NCBI GenBank assembly: GCA_947385085.1
Contig: CANDJN010000024.1
Span: forward strand, 1 to 33,997
DNA: 33,997 nt
From: an uncultured Erysipelotrichaceae bacterium
GTDB taxonomy: Bacteria; Bacillota_I; Bacilli_A; Erysipelotrichales; Erysipelotrichaceae
Direction: 5' to 3'
The position numbers and the translations under genes were made by a program. A model generated the notes under the pieces. That model searched no databases and had not been told where the DNA came from. It saw nothing but the letters and a program-made list of their open reading frames with translations. Shown in pieces: positions 32,385-33,997 of the stretch (position 1 is the first letter of the stretch; every line of letters starts with the position of its first letter).

Positions 32385-33997
32385 TCAATCTTCTTGTTTT
32401 CTTTTGTATACAATCAGTAACATCATACCGATTGACATACATCCCATCCCCATATACATCATCATATTTGACGTATCTCCCGTTAACGCGCCGCCCATAT
32501 TCGCTCCCGGATAATAAGCACCTTTGACATCCGTATCCGGTTCTTGATTATTTGGATCATCCGGTTGTTTAGGTTCATCAGGATCTTTTGGATCATCAAA
32601 AGTCATCGTATCATAAGGGAATGGATCATTCACATTATGTGCCGGTTTCCATTCGGTAATCTTGACGATGTTCTCATCCGGTTTACCATCTCCATCGGTA
32701 TCAATATTCACATCTGCCTTACCATCACCAGTGCTGTCAATATCCACATCTGGGATGTTATCATGATCCACATCAATGTTGATATCCGGTACACCATCTT
32801 CATCCAGATCAATATTAATGTCTGGTCGGCCATCTCCATCCGTATCTATATTGATTAAAGGTATGAGATCATCCATAGTGTCATAAGTGAATTTTTGATA
32901 GGTGTAATTCTTATCCGGTATCCAATTGGTAATTTCAACTATATTCAGTTTCGCATTTTTTCCATCCGTAGATATATTAATATTCGCTTTCATTTCTCCA
33001 TTTGTATCAATATTAATGTCCGGAATAAGATCGCCGTCCAAATCAATGTTTATCTCAGCCTTTGCGTTGATACCTGTGGAATACTTGATATCTCCGTTTT
33101 CAATACACTTTGTTGGTTTCCAATCCTTGAGAATGACTAAATTCACATCTGGCTTTCCATCATTATCTGTATCAATATTCAAGTCCGGTTTGCCATCTCC
33201 ATCGCTGTCGATGTTGTAATCGGGGATACCATCATCATTCATATCTCCATTGATTGTGATTGTGTTTCCATCATCATCCTTGATCTGTATGTTTAAATCC
33301 GGACAGCCATCATCATCTATATCCCAAAAATTCTTGTCCCCGTTATCCTTTACGTTTAGTTTTCCATCTTTGATGTTGAAGATGTAGTTCGGATAATTGT
33401 CATTCAATTGCTTCTCAGCATTTCCTGATGTGATCGGATAGCTTCCAATTGGACTGAATTTACTTGCCGTTGTAGTTAATTTGATATGACTTGTATCTAT
33501 ACTGTCTTTTACACCATTCCATGTGACTAACTGTGATGTGAAATCTTGATACGTTAAGGTTGGATTTTCTTCCAAGCGCTTCTTTTCTTCATCATCAATA
33601 GTAATCGTAATTGGTTTTGGCAATACTTGTATCTCGATCGTTTTAGACTTTGGCAGTTCTCCGTCTGCCGTCCTTGTCACCTTGATTTTGATCTTCGTAC
33701 TGCCGCTGCTGGCTAATGCATCAAATTCCGCTTTATTGCCATTGACTTTCGGTGCACTGATGAACACTCCATTGTCTGTCTCAAATTTGTACTGCACATT
33801 CGTACTGGCACTGTCATCCTGGGTACTTCTGATGGTGAAGTGATCACCATAAGTGATCTTGCCCGGTGTGCTTAACATCAATACATTTTCATCCGCTCCT
33901 AGAATATGAAGCGTTCCATCTACTTCCGCTGCTTTATAGTTTCGATCTGCCGATTTCGTCGCATGAAGCTTGATGTTTTTGCCACTCGCATCATTCC
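32385..33997 (-). CDS. Surface protein, C-terminal part: MBG-like domain, Asp-rich repeats, membrane anchor (cut by window edge)
   Basis: The frame stays open to the right edge, so the N-terminus is missing; about 537 residues are visible. In order: an Ig-like segment with GKITYGDHFTI, an MBG-type domain (about 33611-33351; NPTLTYQDF, IGSYPIT, NYIFNIKDGKLNV), an Asp-rich repeat block, a Pro/Asp-rich spacer (DDPKDPDEPKQPDDPNNQEP), and the C-terminal anchor: ALTGDTSN, a Met-rich hydrophobic helix and KRKQED. The anchor resembles a sortase signal but has no LPxTG, so it may be held by the helix alone. Adhesive or matrix role is inference. No good terminator was found; decayed ATPase debris follows. 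Confidence 0.85.
   Translation of the reverse strand, partial: NDASGKNIKLHATKSADRNYKAAEVDGTLHILGADENVLMLSTPGKITYGDHFTIRSTQDDSASTNVQYKFETDNGVFISAPKVNGNKAEFDALASSGSTKIKIKVTRTADGELPKSKTIEIQVLPKPITITIDDEEKKRLEENPTLTYQDFTSQLVTWNGVKDSIDTSHIKLTTTASKFSPIGSYPITSGNAEKQLNDNYPNYIFNIKDGKLNVKDNGDKNFWDIDDDGCPDLNIQIKDDDGNTITINGDMNDDGIPDYNIDSDGDGKPDLNIDTDNDGKPDVNLVILKDWKPTKCIENGDIKYSTGINAKAEINIDLDGDLIPDINIDTNGEMKANINISTDGKNAKLNIVEITNWIPDKNYTYQKFTYDTMDDLIPLINIDTDGDGRPDINIDLDEDGVPDINIDVDHDNIPDVDIDSTGDGKADVNIDTDGDGKPDENIVKITEWKPAHNVNDPFPYDTMTFDDPKDPDEPKQPDDPNNQEPDTDVKGAYYPGANMGGALTGDTSNMMMYMGMGCMSIGMMLLIVYKRKQED
32667..33323 (-). repeat. Asp-rich 12-residue repeats (36-bp units)
   Basis: The coding sequence repeats D-I-N-I-D-x-D-x-D-G-x-P about ten times in three groups. 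Each group closes with a spacer of the form N-I/L-V-x-I-x-x-W-x-P (LVILKDWKP, IVEITNWIP, IVKITEWKP). The DxDxDG core is that of calcium-binding loops (EF-hand, dockerin, thrombospondin type 3). Units differ at wobble positions, so the array is old or under selection. Confidence 0.85.

Noticed and set aside
32667..33323. CRISPR-like appearance of regular short repeats
   Set aside because: The periodicity is 36 bases with no spacers; it is the coding repeat of an Asp-rich protein.
1..33997. Left-edge and right-edge surface genes being parts of one gene
   Set aside because: Both run leftward and are separated by about 31 kb of unrelated genes; the left one begins with its own signal peptide and the right one ends with its own anchor.

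Overview
The window looks like chromosomal DNA of a low- to moderate-GC Bacillota (Firmicutes), probably an anaerobic gut- or mouth-type lineage such as Erysipelotrichia. The evidence is strong AGGAGG-type ribosome binding sites, classic TTGACA/TATAAT promoters, TGA used as a stop, a glycyl-radical pyruvate formate-lyase, and a DUF1836-DegV pair. The genus cannot be fixed from this sequence. Coding is in ordinary single genes and short operons. No CRISPR array, complete insertion sequence or phage gene was seen.

Left block (1-6.8 kb, all leftward): the N-terminal part of an exported protein cut by the window edge; a sigma factor with a C-terminal membrane segment; a Fic-domain gene flanked by a decayed duplicate of the degV 3' end; a DUF1836-degV operon with a strong promoter and a perfect inverted repeat beside it; and an AAA/DUF4143 ATPase.

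Middle block (6.9-22 kb, mostly rightward): a GNAT acetyltransferase; a MATE transporter behind a terminator-bearing leader; pflB-pflA behind a ZTP (pfl motif) riboswitch and a 28-bp perfect palindrome; a SWIM-SNF2 helicase; tRNA-Trp; a small conserved-looking protein; a divergent P-loop-like protein; pyrR; a GDT1-family cation transporter; an M3 oligopeptidase; and a PHP phosphatase. The last gene is followed by a cluster of DnaA-box-like sites.

Right block (22-34 kb, mostly leftward): an AI-2E-type transporter; NAD synthetase with an apparently dead glutaminase domain; a divergent SpoU rRNA methyltransferase; an operon of two-lobed aspartyl protease, cyclophilin and a small membrane protein; a Bax-inhibitor-1 protein; a 565-residue HprK/PEPCK-superfamily P-loop protein; a stretch of decayed AAA/DUF4143 ATPase genes; and the C-terminal part of a surface protein with Asp-rich calcium-type repeats.

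The most unusual points are: (i) the 469-residue protein at 16.5 kb is a recognisable paralogue of the P-loop protein at 29-30.7 kb but has lost most of the nucleotide-binding glycines; (ii) the DnaA-box-like cluster lies away from any dnaA gene; (iii) one chain carries two retropepsin-like lobes; (iv) NadE lacks its glutaminase catalytic residues; (v) the duplicated degV tail brackets fic. All functional calls are from motif reading by eye; no database search was run.
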